The position numbers were made by a program, and so were the translations under genes. Source: Reyranella soli (GTDB taxonomy: Bacteria; Pseudomonadota; Alphaproteobacteria; Reyranellales; Reyranellaceae). Taken from it: a DNA stretch of 47,094 nt. This document shows positions 16,336 through 24,135 of this stretch, piece after piece. The notes under the pieces are model-generated. The model saw only the letters and a list, made by a program, of their open reading frames with translations. It searched no databases and was not told where the DNA came from. The stretch spans positions 1-47,094 of the forward strand of contig NZ_BKAJ01000112.1 of the NCBI RefSeq assembly GCF_007992495.1, read 5' to 3'. Positions within the stretch are counted from its first letter, which is position 1. Each line of letters opens with the position of its first letter.

Positions 16336-18060
16336 TCACAGGAAGCCGATCGACAGCCAGGGGAAGAGCACGATCAGCACGACGCCGACCAGTAGCGCGG
16401 CGAGGTAGACCCAAACGCGGCCTAGGGCGAGGTCGGGATCGACCTTGCCGATGGCACAGGCCACGTAGAAGCCGACGCCGAGCGGCGGCGCGAACAGGCC
16501 GAGGCTCATCGACAGGATGGCGACCATTGCATAGTGCACCTCGTTGACGCCGACCTGTCGGGCGATCGGGAACAGCAGCGGCCCGAACAGGACGATGGCC
16601 GGAATGCCCTCCAGCACCGAGCCCAGGATCGCAAAGGCGACTACCGACACCGCCAGGAAGCCGAGCGCACCGCCCGGCATGCGGGTCATCACCTCGGCGA
16701 GCTGCCGCGAGAAGCCGGACTGGGTGAGCGCCCAGCCCATCGCGGTGGCAGCGCCGATGATCAGCAGGATGGCGCCGGTCAGGGCAGCGGTCTCGACTAG
16801 AAGCGGATACATCGTGCGCAGCGGGAAGGTGCGGTAGACCAGGATGCCGATGATCGCGGTGTAGACGATGCCGATAGTCGAAACTTCGGTGGCCGTCGCC
16901 ACGCCTTCGACCACTGCGGTGCGGATGACGACGGGCAGGATCAGGGCCGGGATGGCGACCACGAAGGCCTTGCCGATGGCGCGGGCGCCTGGACGCCCTA
17001 CGGCGGACAGGTCTTCGCGGCGCGAGCGGAAGTAGGCGACGACGGCCAACAGGAGCGCCAGCAGGAGGGCCGGCAGCAGGCCTCCGGTGAAAAGCGCGGC
17101 GATCGAAACGCCGGTGACCGAGCCGATGGTGATCAGCACCAGGCTGGGCGGGATCGTCTCCGACATCGCGCCGGAGGCCGAAAGCAACGCCACCAACTCA
17201 CCGGGATGGGCACCGCGCTTCTTCATTTCGGGGAACAGGACCGGCGCGACCGCGGCCATGTCCGCGGCCTTGGCGCCGGAGATGCCCGAGACGAGGTACA
17301 TGGCGGCCAGCAAGACGTAGCTCAGGCCGCCGCGCACATGGCCGAGCAGCGAGGCGAGGAAGCTCACCATGGCGCGCGCCATGCCGGTCACCTCGATCAG
17401 CAGGCCGAGGAAAACGAACAGGGGCACGGAGAGCAGGATGAGGTGGGACATCCCCTCCTCCATGCGGCTCACGACTACCGTGAGCGGCACCGAGGTCATG
17501 AGCGCAAGGTAGCTCAGCGTGGCGATGCCGAAGCCGAAGGCGATGGGCACGCCGATGGCGATGCAGACGGCGGTTAACCCGCAGAAGAACACTAGCAGAT
17601 TGAAGTTGCCCATCGCCAGCAGTAGTGGCTGCAGCAACCACAGGCCGCCGGCTGCTACGGCGCCGACTGCCGCCACCGCGAACAGCCGGGAGGGCCGCGC
17701 CTGCTCGGCCATACGCAGGAGGACGACCGCCATCATGAGGACGGCGCAGACGACGATCGCGCTGGTGCGCCAGCTGTTGGCGACCTCGAGCGCGGGCGTG
17801 GTGATGAAGCGTTCGGCGGCGGCATACTCGGCGGCTGGCACGATGATCAGCGCGACGAACAAAGCGATGACGAGCGAGCCTGCGGCTTCGAGCCAGGCGC
17901 GCATTGCCGGCGGAGCAAGATTGACGAACAGGGTGAGGCGCATGTGGGCGCCGCGGCGCAAGGCGATGGTCGAGCCCAGCATGGCGAGCCAGAGGAACAG
18001 GATCGCAGCCAACTCGTCCGACCAGATGACCGGCTGGTGGAAGACATAGCGGGCGACCAC
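16336..18060 (-). CDS. TRAP transporter fused DctQ-DctM permease
   Basis: The first 150 residues are a small DctQ-type membrane domain (ARYVFHQPVIWSDELAAILF then LWLAMLGS). The rest is a large DctM domain with about a dozen membrane segments and the motifs VPLFVFLGLLIEVTGMA, SGAMSETIPPSLVLI and the C-terminal FAPPLGVGFYVACAIG. It drives Na+-coupled uptake of the ligand caught by DctP. The coordinates use GTG at 18060, but the frame stays open upstream and encodes the missing first DctQ helix (VPAAILIFVQTALLFAGVVA) without any ATG, GTG or TTG. A CTG at 18222 overlapping the dctP stop is the best extended start. Confidence 0.88.
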   Translation of the reverse strand: MVARYVFHQPVIWSDELAAILFLWLAMLGSTIALRRGAHMRLTLFVNLAPPAMRAWLEAAGSLVIALFVALIIVPAAEYAAAERFITTPALEVANSWRTSAIVVCAVLMMAVVLLRMAEQARPSRLFAVAAVGAVAAGGLWLLQPLLLAMGNFNLLVFFCGLTAVCIAIGVPIAFGFGIATLSYLALMTSVPLTVVVSRMEEGMSHLILLSVPLFVFLGLLIEVTGMARAMVSFLASLLGHVRGGLSYVLLAAMYLVSGISGAKAADMAAVAPVLFPEMKKRGAHPGELVALLSASGAMSETIPPSLVLITIGSVTGVSIAALFTGGLLPALLLALLLAVVAYFRSRREDLSAVGRPGARAIGKAFVVAIPALILPVVIRTAVVEGVATATEVSTIGIVYTAIIGILVYRTFPLRTMYPLLVETAALTGAILLIIGAATAMGWALTQSGFSRQLAEVMTRMPGGALGFLAVSVVAFAILGSVLEGIPAIVLFGPLLFPIARQVGVNEVHYAMVAILSMSLGLFAPPLGVGFYVACAIGKVDPDLALGRVWVYLAALLVGVVLIVLFPWLSIGFL

Positions 18061-18218
18061 GCCGGCGAACAGCAGCGCGGTCTGGACGAAGATCAGGATG
18101 GCAGCCGGGACCTCGGTAATCAGCGCCAGGACGCGATCGGCGCGGGAGCACCAGGCTTTGATTCCCGCCGGAATCTCCTCATTCCGATCGACAGTCGCCG
18201 CCGCCGTCGCGCGCTCCG

Positions 18219-19235
18219 TCAGGATAGCTCACCCGAATATTTCTCGAGGAGGTGCCAGGCCTCGTTGCCGAACTTCTCGTGCCACTCGGCGTAGAACTTG
18301 GCCTTGGCCAGGGCGGCGCGGAACGAGGCAATGTCGGGTTTGTTGAAGACCAGGCCCTTCTTCTCGAGATCGGCCTGCAGGCTCTGGTTGAGGCGCAGGT
18401 TCTCCTTGCGTTGGTCGAGCGCGGCACGGTTGATGTTGCGCGCCACGATCTCCTGCAGGTCCTTGGGCATGCGATCGAAGGCGCGGGTATTTGCGAGGCA
18501 CAAGTAGCCGTCCCACATGTGGTTGGTGAGCGAGCAGAATTTCTGCACCTCGTAGAGCTTGGCGGTATCGATCGAGACCAGCGGCGTCTCCTGGCCGTCG
18601 ACCACCTTGGTCTGCAGCGCCGAGTAGACCTCACTGAAGTTGATGGCGGCGGGCGCCGCGCCAAAGGCCTTGAACATCGAGGTCCAGAGCGGACTGACCG
18701 GCACGCGGATCTTGAAGCCCGACAGGTCGGCTGCCGAAGCGATGGGCTTGGTGCCGCTGGTGATCTGGCGGAAGCCGCCGTCCCAGATCTTGTCCATGGG
18801 CGTGAGGTTGCGCTGGCGGATCTCCCGCCGCACCAGTGCGCCGAGGTCACCATCCATCGCCGCCCAAGCGGTCTCCGAATCCTTGAAGGCGAAGCCCAGC
18901 CCGGTGATCGCCGCCACGCTCACCAGCGACGACAGGATCAGGGGCGAGCTGGTGAAGAACTCGAGCGCACCAGAGCGCAGTTGCGATAGCATGTCGGTGT
19001 CGCCGCCGAGCGCGCTGTTGGCGAAGACGCTGATCTCCACCCGGCCGTTGGTCTCCGCCTTGATGCGTTCCACCGCCTGCTGGAAGCCGACCGTGACCGG
19101 ATGATTTGCCGGAACCTGGTTGCCGTACTTGAACGTGAACTCAGCGGCGCGTGACTTGAGAGGAAACAGGGCGACCACGGGCGCCGCGAGGCCGGCATTG
19201 GCGAGCTTCAAGAGTCTGCGACGCGTCGCTTTCAT
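18219..19235 (-). CDS. TRAP transporter solute-binding protein (DctP type)
   Basis: The 338-residue protein has a twin-Arg-like signal (MKATRRRLLKLANAGLAAPV) and then the DctP fold: FTFKYGNQVPANHPVTVGFQ, ALGGDTDMLSQLRSGALEFF, and the ligand-contact block LSGFKIRVPVSPLWTSMFKA with Arg near residue 175 that pairs with substrate carboxylates. GQETPLVSIDTAKLYEVQKF is typical of the family. The ATG at 19235 has GAGGAA 7-8 bases upstream; ATG at 19250 is an alternative. It is the first gene of the TRAP operon, directly behind operator site 2. Confidence 0.9.
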   Translation of the reverse strand: MKATRRRLLKLANAGLAAPVVALFPLKSRAAEFTFKYGNQVPANHPVTVGFQQAVERIKAETNGRVEISVFANSALGGDTDMLSQLRSGALEFFTSSPLILSSLVSVAAITGLGFAFKDSETAWAAMDGDLGALVRREIRQRNLTPMDKIWDGGFRQITSGTKPIASAADLSGFKIRVPVSPLWTSMFKAFGAAPAAINFSEVYSALQTKVVDGQETPLVSIDTAKLYEVQKFCSLTNHMWDGYLCLANTRAFDRMPKDLQEIVARNINRAALDQRKENLRLNQSLQADLEKKGLVFNKPDIASFRAALAKAKFYAEWHEKFGNEAWHLLEKYSGELS

Positions 19236-19299
19236 GGACCATTTCCTCATGGGTTCCCCTGAAGAAGCGGAACGCACAGACGATATGGAACGGTGTCTC

Positions 19300-19345
19300 T
19301 GCATAAAAGAGATAGTTTGTCATAATATTCCATCTCTTCTTCGCA
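19300..19345. promoter_or_regulatory. Probable LysR operator, site 2
   Basis: Arms TGCATAAAAGAGAT (19300-19313) and ATCTCTTCTTCGCA (19332-19345) form a 14-bp inverted repeat (11 of 14 paired) with the same 18-bp spacer as site 1. Over 54 bp the two sites agree at 45 positions. Similarity continues toward the operon, as GCAGAGA, then CCG and TCCATAT on the minus strand. It lies 65 bp before the dctP start. Confidence 0.65.
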
Positions 19346-19444
19346 TGTTTCGCAAAGAGATCGAAGCGCGTGGTTTTCGCGGAACGACGCGTCCGGCGGC
19401 AGTTGCGCCCCTTCGGGACTACGCTGTCGTACCTTGTCGCAGGC

Positions 19445-19955
19445 GCCGCACCCTTGACTGCCTCCATCAGACAGTCCGGCACGACTACGCCGCGAGACGG
19501 GCGGCGATCTTGTCCAGGGATTCGAGTTCGTCGATCGGCCCGAGCGCGGCGAGCGTGAGCTCGCCCTGCAGGAGCCGGCGCACGACCCGCTGCACGGCCG
19601 CCTGATCGACCGCCTCGATGCGGGTCACGATCTCGGCATAGGGAATCGGCCGGCCATGGATGATGAGGTGACGGGCCGCCTGCTCCGAGCGCGCGCCGCT
19701 CGATTCCAGTGCCATCAGCGTGCCGGCCTTGATCTGGTTGCGCGCGCGCACCAGCTCGGCCTCGCTGAGCGTATCGGCGACGCCGGCGAATTCCTCGCAC
19801 ACCGCCGGCGCCAGCTCGCCGAGATCGTCCTCGCCCGTGCCGGCATAGATGCCGAACAGGCCGCCGTCGGCATAGGCGGTGTTGAAGCAGTGGATGCCGT
19901 AGACCAGCCTCCGCTCCTCGCGGATGCGCTGGAACAGGCGCGAGGACATGCCGCC
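19445..19955 (-). repeat. Partial duplication of the M16 peptidase 3' region, copy 1
   Basis: The stretch matches about 30735-31249. From 19485 to 19955 the alignment has no gaps (constant offset of 11,294). Downstream of the stop codon similarity fades within about 40 bp. The other edge is sharp: identity stops right after the codons around GGMSSRLF. Confidence 0.9.
19485..19955 (-). pseudogene. Truncated M16 peptidase gene (C-terminal part)
   Basis: The frame MSSRLFQRIREERRLVYGIH to KIAARLAA covers the last 154 residues of an M16 peptidase and differs from the full copy (30779-32047) at only 5 of them. It keeps the R-x-x-x-Y substrate-binding region of the second domain but lacks the whole first domain with the zinc-binding HxxEH. 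It cannot be an active peptidase. The few changes over an intact frame suggest recent origin or some selection. See the duplication finding for its link to a possible island. Confidence 0.85.
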
Positions 19956-20448
19956 AGGGGAACCGCATCATTATAGACGCGGATATACCCGGCCAGTTGG
20001 GCCGCTTGGCGCGTCGGGTTCTGCGCCGCAGCCGCCGGCGCTGGGCTGGCATTTTCGGCCGTGGCAATCGAGTGGCCGACCACGGCCGCGACGGTTTTGC
20101 GGACAAAAGCCTTTCCGATCACATGCGAACTGCGGGCAACAAATGCCGATCTGCTGCCATTAATACGGCACCGCCGGGGTACAGGTGTCGCGTCTAGTCG
20201 TCCAAGGTCTGTTGGCCGGGTCTCTCGATCGTCCGCGGGTCTTGCCAAGTGAATCAGGGACGCGGCGCCTGCAGTGGCGGTACGTTGTGTGTGTGGGCAC
20301 AAATACCGCGGATCCGGTGAACCGCATTGTGCGGCAGGCGGCTCCCAATCCGTGCGTTTGGCGTGCTTTACAGTCGGAAGTCTGCGTTTGGACGAAACTC
20401 TTCGCAGTACGGTGACCGCCGCCAATAGCTCGGAACATACCGGCCGCT
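19956..20448. other. Junction stretch beyond the M16 fragment
   Basis: No complete gene is seen. A minus frame at about 19965-20170 reads SRSAFVARSSHVIGKAFVRK and TVAAVVGHSIATAENA, which has protein-like composition, but it has no start with a ribosome binding site and stops making sense at the M16 fragment. It may be a remnant of the gene cut by the rearrangement. Confidence 0.35.
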
Positions 20449-21042
20449 ATGACGAAGGTAGTGGATCTGCTCACGGAGGGCGCTCGTGTCGTCGCGCGGG
20501 TGAAATTGCTGGCGTCGGACATGCAAGCCAAATGGGAGCAGCTGCGCAAAGCGCGCACCGGCCTTCAGCGTCAGCGCGCCGAACTGCTTGCGGTAGGGAA
20601 GGAAGTTTCAAACGAGCTCGGTAATCTCAAGGGACTGAGAAAGCGCCTCCGCGCCGAGCTGAGCGAAAGCAACGACATCGAAGAAGGCCCGGCGGCCGAT
20701 GGTTTCGCGCAGATGGAAGCAGAGATCGAGGCGATGATCGCTTCGTACTGGCGGCCCGACCATGAAATGCCCACGGATCTCGAAGAGCTGATCCGCGTGC
20801 TCGACACACTCGACATCCGGGCGGGTTTGCAAACCTCGCACGACGGTGTGAGTATCTGGATCAGCGATCGGAATTACCGAACCCGACACGAGTGTCTCGT
20901 CCAACGAGACCGGAGTGGACTCATTCCGGGAGTCGCTACGGTCGCGCAGTGCCTTCATGAAGCAGCGATGCAGCTGTTTCCCAAGTATGCAAGCCTGCAC
21001 AAGGCTCAGCCGCAAAGGCCCGCCACGAACCGCCGAGGCTAG
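20449..21042 (+). CDS. Hypothetical protein with coiled-coil N-terminus
   Basis: The frame encodes 197 residues. Residues 15-75 are rich in Lys, Arg, Glu and Leu with heptad spacing (LRKARTGLQRQRAELLAVGK), indicating a coiled coil. The C-terminal part (LEELIRVLDTLDIRAGLQTS, DGVSIWISDRNYRTRHECLV) looks globular. No family is recognised and no signal peptide is present. The ribosome binding site is weak. Codon use resembles the neighbours. It converges with the DsrE gene, 12 bp away, so it may belong to the secretion island without sharing its operon. Confidence 0.55.
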   Translation: MTKVVDLLTEGARVVARVKLLASDMQAKWEQLRKARTGLQRQRAELLAVGKEVSNELGNLKGLRKRLRAELSESNDIEEGPAADGFAQMEAEIEAMIASYWRPDHEMPTDLEELIRVLDTLDIRAGLQTSHDGVSIWISDRNYRTRHECLVQRDRSGLIPGVATVAQCLHEAAMQLFPKYASLHKAQPQRPATNRRG

Positions 21043-21054
21043 CGTGTCGCGCCA

Positions 21055-21546
21055 TCAGGGCCTGATATAGGACCAGCCCTGCTCCTGCAGCTCCATCAAG
21101 CGAACGACGCCTGACTTGACGAGCTTGGCCTGTGAGACGAGGCGAATCTCCTTGTTCTCCGCCTTGTGCATGTTTTCCTGCGTGTTGCTGCAGGCCTGGA
21201 ATGATATCGAAGGTTTCGTCTCGGCGATCGTTTTGATGCGATCCTTCACGGGTGACGTGTCCTCTCGCAACATGTGCAGGCCAGCGCCGAAAACGACAAC
21301 CTCGATTTCCACCTTCTCGCCGCGGTTCTTGTAATACTCCTCGACGTTGGTGGCGTTGTTGAGCGCAAGATTCAAAGCGACTGGCTCAGCACTGTTCACC
21401 TGAATTGCGAGCCGATGCACCTTGCCGGCAGAGATTGAGAGGCGCGCATTAGGCTCACTTGTTTCATTTGCGGCCAGCGGCACCATGAGCAGCAACCCTG
21501 CAAGGCACACGACAGCTGTCTGCATGGTTTGTCGAAAGAACATCAT
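21055..21546 (-). CDS. Secreted DsrE-family protein
   Basis: The 163-residue protein has a signal peptide of about 26 residues (MFFRQTMQTAVVCLAGLLLM), then a DsrE/DsrF-like domain: HRLAIQVNSAEPVALNLALN, VEIEVVVFGAGLHMLRED, the conserved Cys in SFQACSNT, and the family tail VVRLMELQEQGWSYIRP. Periplasmic DsrE homologues are common in proteobacteria; sulfur-relay chemistry through the Cys is possible but unproven. The start has GGGAGG at 6 bases. It overlaps the end of the TagO-like gene by 4 bases and closes the minus-strand run from 29196. Confidence 0.82.
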   Translation of the reverse strand: MMFFRQTMQTAVVCLAGLLLMVPLAANETSEPNARLSISAGKVHRLAIQVNSAEPVALNLALNNATNVEEYYKNRGEKVEIEVVVFGAGLHMLREDTSPVKDRIKTIAETKPSISFQACSNTQENMHKAENKEIRLVSQAKLVKSGVVRLMELQEQGWSYIRP

Positions 21547-22883
21547 TTCGACCTCCCTTGCTGTTCGCCTCTACTGAACTCTGGCTCCAGCCCGCTTGCG
21601 CCCGGCCATCGGCAGGGACGGGCGAGGCGGCCCAGGGTCGACTTGAGCGCTGGAAGAGCATAGCGGCTCTCCAGCGTCGGACCGGGACGGGCAGTGATGC
21701 GGAAAACGAGGGTGCCCTCGGCGGGCAACGCCTGCAGCAAACCGACGACGTCGCCCTTGAGTGCAATGCCTCTTCCCGAGGGCGGCGCCATGACGGCGAC
21801 CTGCACCGGACGATCGTCGTCGATGCTGTAAGAGATCGCATAGTCTTCGGGTTGACCCATCACCGATACGCCACTGAACACGGCATCGGTCCGTCCACGT
21901 CGACACTGGATCGAAAGCTTGATGGGTGACCCCCAGATCGCATCCTTCGACTCCTCGGTCGCGATAGCCACTGGAGAATAGTCGACCGGAGACGTCGTCT
22001 CGCTGACCAGCCAAGTGGCAGGCATGGCTGGCCGCGAATCCAATCGTGCCGTCCCGGCGGCCGTTGCCGCCGTATATGGACTCATGGGCGGCGTCGCTGT
22101 CGGAATCGCTTTCGCTGCCTCCATAGGCTGCGCGCGGACTGGCGGTAGGCTCGCAACCGAATTGGTGGCGGGACCATGCGCGGTCGGCGGATCGGTTGGT
22201 GAGGAGGCGGCCACGCTGGAGGATGCAGGTGGAGCCGGCGTCGCATCCGTCGCCACGGTGCTGAATGACGGGCTCGACGGTGGCGTCACGCTCGGTGGTG
22301 CTGTCCTGGCGGCCGCTCGTTCAGGCGCAGGTTCCGAGGGCGGCATGCTGGCCGTCGCGCTTGACGACAACGGCCCGTCGTGCGCCCTGACGCGTGCTGG
22401 ATCGCCGAACGGCGGGAGTGTTAGCGGGCGTGTGTCGGTCGCCGCGATGTTGAGCATCTGCTCGGTCGCACGTTCGACCAATACGGGCTCGACCAGCGTG
22501 GGGTCCAGCAGGCTGGGCTCGATGATGGCGGTTGTGCCGGACCCGGGCCTGCTCGACGAAGGCAAACTCGATGACGCCGGGCTTGTCACGGCCGTTGCCC
22601 GGGCACTCGCGGCACCGGTGCCGGTTGCCATCGGACGCGATGTCGGGGGCACGACGGCCCCGGCGCTTCCGCTTATCGAAGGGCCTGGCGTCGCCGCCGT
22701 CGGGTCGGGTATCGGCGGCACGGTGATTTCACGTGAAATCCTTTCCAGGCAGTCGACGCGTTCGAGGATCGGCAGTTGCGCGCAGGCTTGGATCTTCTCC
22801 TTCATGGTCCCGGTCGGGCCTTGCGCCAGGGCAAGGCCGGAGGGCGCGGCCGCGAGGACCACGCAGATCCAGGCGGGCTTCAT
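21543..22883 (-). CDS. TagO/VasI-like periplasmic protein with a long Pro/Ser/Thr/Ala linker
   Basis: The 446-residue protein has a signal peptide (MKPAWICVVLAAAPSGLALA), a short two-Cys segment (IQACAQLPILERVDCLERIS), a low-complexity Pro/Ser/Thr/Ala linker (about residues 55-285), and a C-terminal domain from about 291. That domain (WLVSETTSPVDYSPVAIA, KLSIQCRRGRTDAVFSGV, YSIDDDRPVQVAVM, LVFRITARPGPTLESRY) follows TagO/VasI, a type VI secretion-associated family. No T6SS genes are present. Known TagO proteins lack such a linker, which suggests spanning of the cell wall. ATGA overlap with the TAXI gene implies translational coupling. Confidence 0.65.
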   Translation of the reverse strand: MKPAWICVVLAAAPSGLALAQGPTGTMKEKIQACAQLPILERVDCLERISREITVPPIPDPTAATPGPSISGSAGAVVPPTSRPMATGTGAASARATAVTSPASSSLPSSSRPGSGTTAIIEPSLLDPTLVEPVLVERATEQMLNIAATDTRPLTLPPFGDPARVRAHDGPLSSSATASMPPSEPAPERAAARTAPPSVTPPSSPSFSTVATDATPAPPASSSVAASSPTDPPTAHGPATNSVASLPPVRAQPMEAAKAIPTATPPMSPYTAATAAGTARLDSRPAMPATWLVSETTSPVDYSPVAIATEESKDAIWGSPIKLSIQCRRGRTDAVFSGVSVMGQPEDYAISYSIDDDRPVQVAVMAPPSGRGIALKGDVVGLLQALPAEGTLVFRITARPGPTLESRYALPALKSTLGRLARPCRWPGASGLEPEFSRGEQQGRSK

Positions 22884-23908
22884 GGCTTCACCTGTGCGCC
22901 GCGAGATCGGCCTTCCAGCCACTCCTGCGCCGCCGGGAACCGATCGAGCCCGGGAACCGTCGCGCTTACGTCGAGTGTCTGCCACTGCGGGTCGAACCCT
23001 GGTGCCCGCAGCTTGTCGACTCGGCGATAGAGATAGTCGATGAAGCGCGCGACTCGCTGATATCGGTTGGAGCCGGGCGGCCAATTGTACGCGACTAAGG
23101 CCGTCGGCACCGCGACGGTCTCGATGCGTTCTCCTTGCTTGATTAGCGCAGGATAGTCGGCTCGCTCGAGCTGGGCCGGCAGGTAGTAATCTTCGAACCG
23201 CTTGTCATAGGGCACGGGCAGGAACTTGAAGCCCGGCGGCCAGGTGCCGCGTGTAAAGGCGTCGACGGGCTTCGACGTGACGAACACGACTGCCGCCATA
23301 CCGTCTTCGCCTTTGCGCAGCTGCTGCAGCGCTATCTGATGCGGTATGAAGGTCTTTTCGATGTCGATACCCAACCGGCTCAGCATCAGGGGGCCGGAGT
23401 AGGCCGCAGCGGTGCCCGGCGTGTTGAAGTTCACCTTCCTGCCAGCGAGCTCTTGCAAGCTCTGGATCTCCGGTCGCACCAGCACATGCAGTTCGGACGG
23501 GAAGAGGCTGAAGAGATAGGCGATGTGCCGACGGATATCAGGGAATTCGGTTCGGTATTCCTCCAGGACGTCGGCGTTTATCATCGCAAGGTCGACGCCG
23601 CGCAGATAGAGCAGCGCATTGACGTTCTCGGTTGGGCCGCGTGTCACGATGGGCAGCACATGCATGTTCGACCCATCGTCGACCACGCGCGCGATCTCAG
23701 TCGCAAGCCTGAGCGGAGCGCCTTCAATGCGCCCGGCCGCCAATCCGACGGTCCAGGCGTTGACGCGTTCTTGGTGCGCCTCGTACGTCATCGGGCGCCG
23801 CGGTATCGTTTGGGTTTGCGCCTTGGCTGAAGCTGCTTGCAGCGCAATCAGAGCCGTCGCTGATGCCATCAGCCGACGGCGCGTGCAGTTGGCGAATCTC
23901 GTGATCAT
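22880..23908 (-). CDS. TAXI-family solute-binding protein, no TRAP permease nearby
   Basis: The 342-residue protein has an RR-containing signal (CTRRRLMASATALIALQAAS) and a TAXI-type binding-protein fold: TVGLAAGRIEGAPLRLATEI, VDLAMINADVLEEYR, LQELAGRKVNFNTPGTAAAY and a C-terminal LVAYNWPPGSNRYQRVARFI. TAXI proteins normally feed a fused 4TM-12TM TRAP permease, which is absent. The ATG at 23908 follows GGAGGTGCTC; the GTG at 23914 overlaps that site. Placed between the type I secretion genes and the TagO-like gene, it may work as a periplasmic ligand sensor rather than in uptake. Confidence 0.8.
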   Translation of the reverse strand: MITRFANCTRRRLMASATALIALQAASAKAQTQTIPRRPMTYEAHQERVNAWTVGLAAGRIEGAPLRLATEIARVVDDGSNMHVLPIVTRGPTENVNALLYLRGVDLAMINADVLEEYRTEFPDIRRHIAYLFSLFPSELHVLVRPEIQSLQELAGRKVNFNTPGTAAAYSGPLMLSRLGIDIEKTFIPHQIALQQLRKGEDGMAAVVFVTSKPVDAFTRGTWPPGFKFLPVPYDKRFEDYYLPAQLERADYPALIKQGERIETVAVPTALVAYNWPPGSNRYQRVARFIDYLYRRVDKLRAPGFDPQWQTLDVSATVPGLDRFPAAQEWLEGRSRGAQVKP

Positions 23909-23920
23909 GAGCACCTCCTG

Positions 23921-24133
23921 TCAGCAGGTCGGAAACTTTTCGGCGTTGTGCAGCAAGTCGACGGCCTGGGTAAGCTTGTGCTGGATCTCGTAGGCGAGCT
24001 GGCACAACGCATCGACTTCCTCCCCTCCGATTTCTTGCGGCGGCGTCGCAGCAAGTGTTATCGACAGGGCGAAACTCAGCGCCCGGGACTCTTCCACGAG
24101 CGGCACCGCCTGGGAGAGGTAGGAGCAAGGCAT
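23921..24133 (-). CDS. Small hypothetical protein
   Basis: The 70-residue frame (MPCSYLSQAVPLVEESRALS to NAEKFPTC) starts 2 bp after the HlyD stop; a GTG at 24160 would extend it into the HlyD gene. The C-terminal half is predicted mainly helical, with Cys residues near both ends and one in the middle (DALCQLAYEI). There is no signal peptide and no recognised family. Its tight fit between hlyD-like and TAXI genes argues for a real gene. Confidence 0.5.
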   Translation of the reverse strand: MPCSYLSQAVPLVEESRALSFALSITLAATPPQEIGGEEVDALCQLAYEIQHKLTQAVDLLHNAEKFPTC

Positions 24134-24135
24134 GT

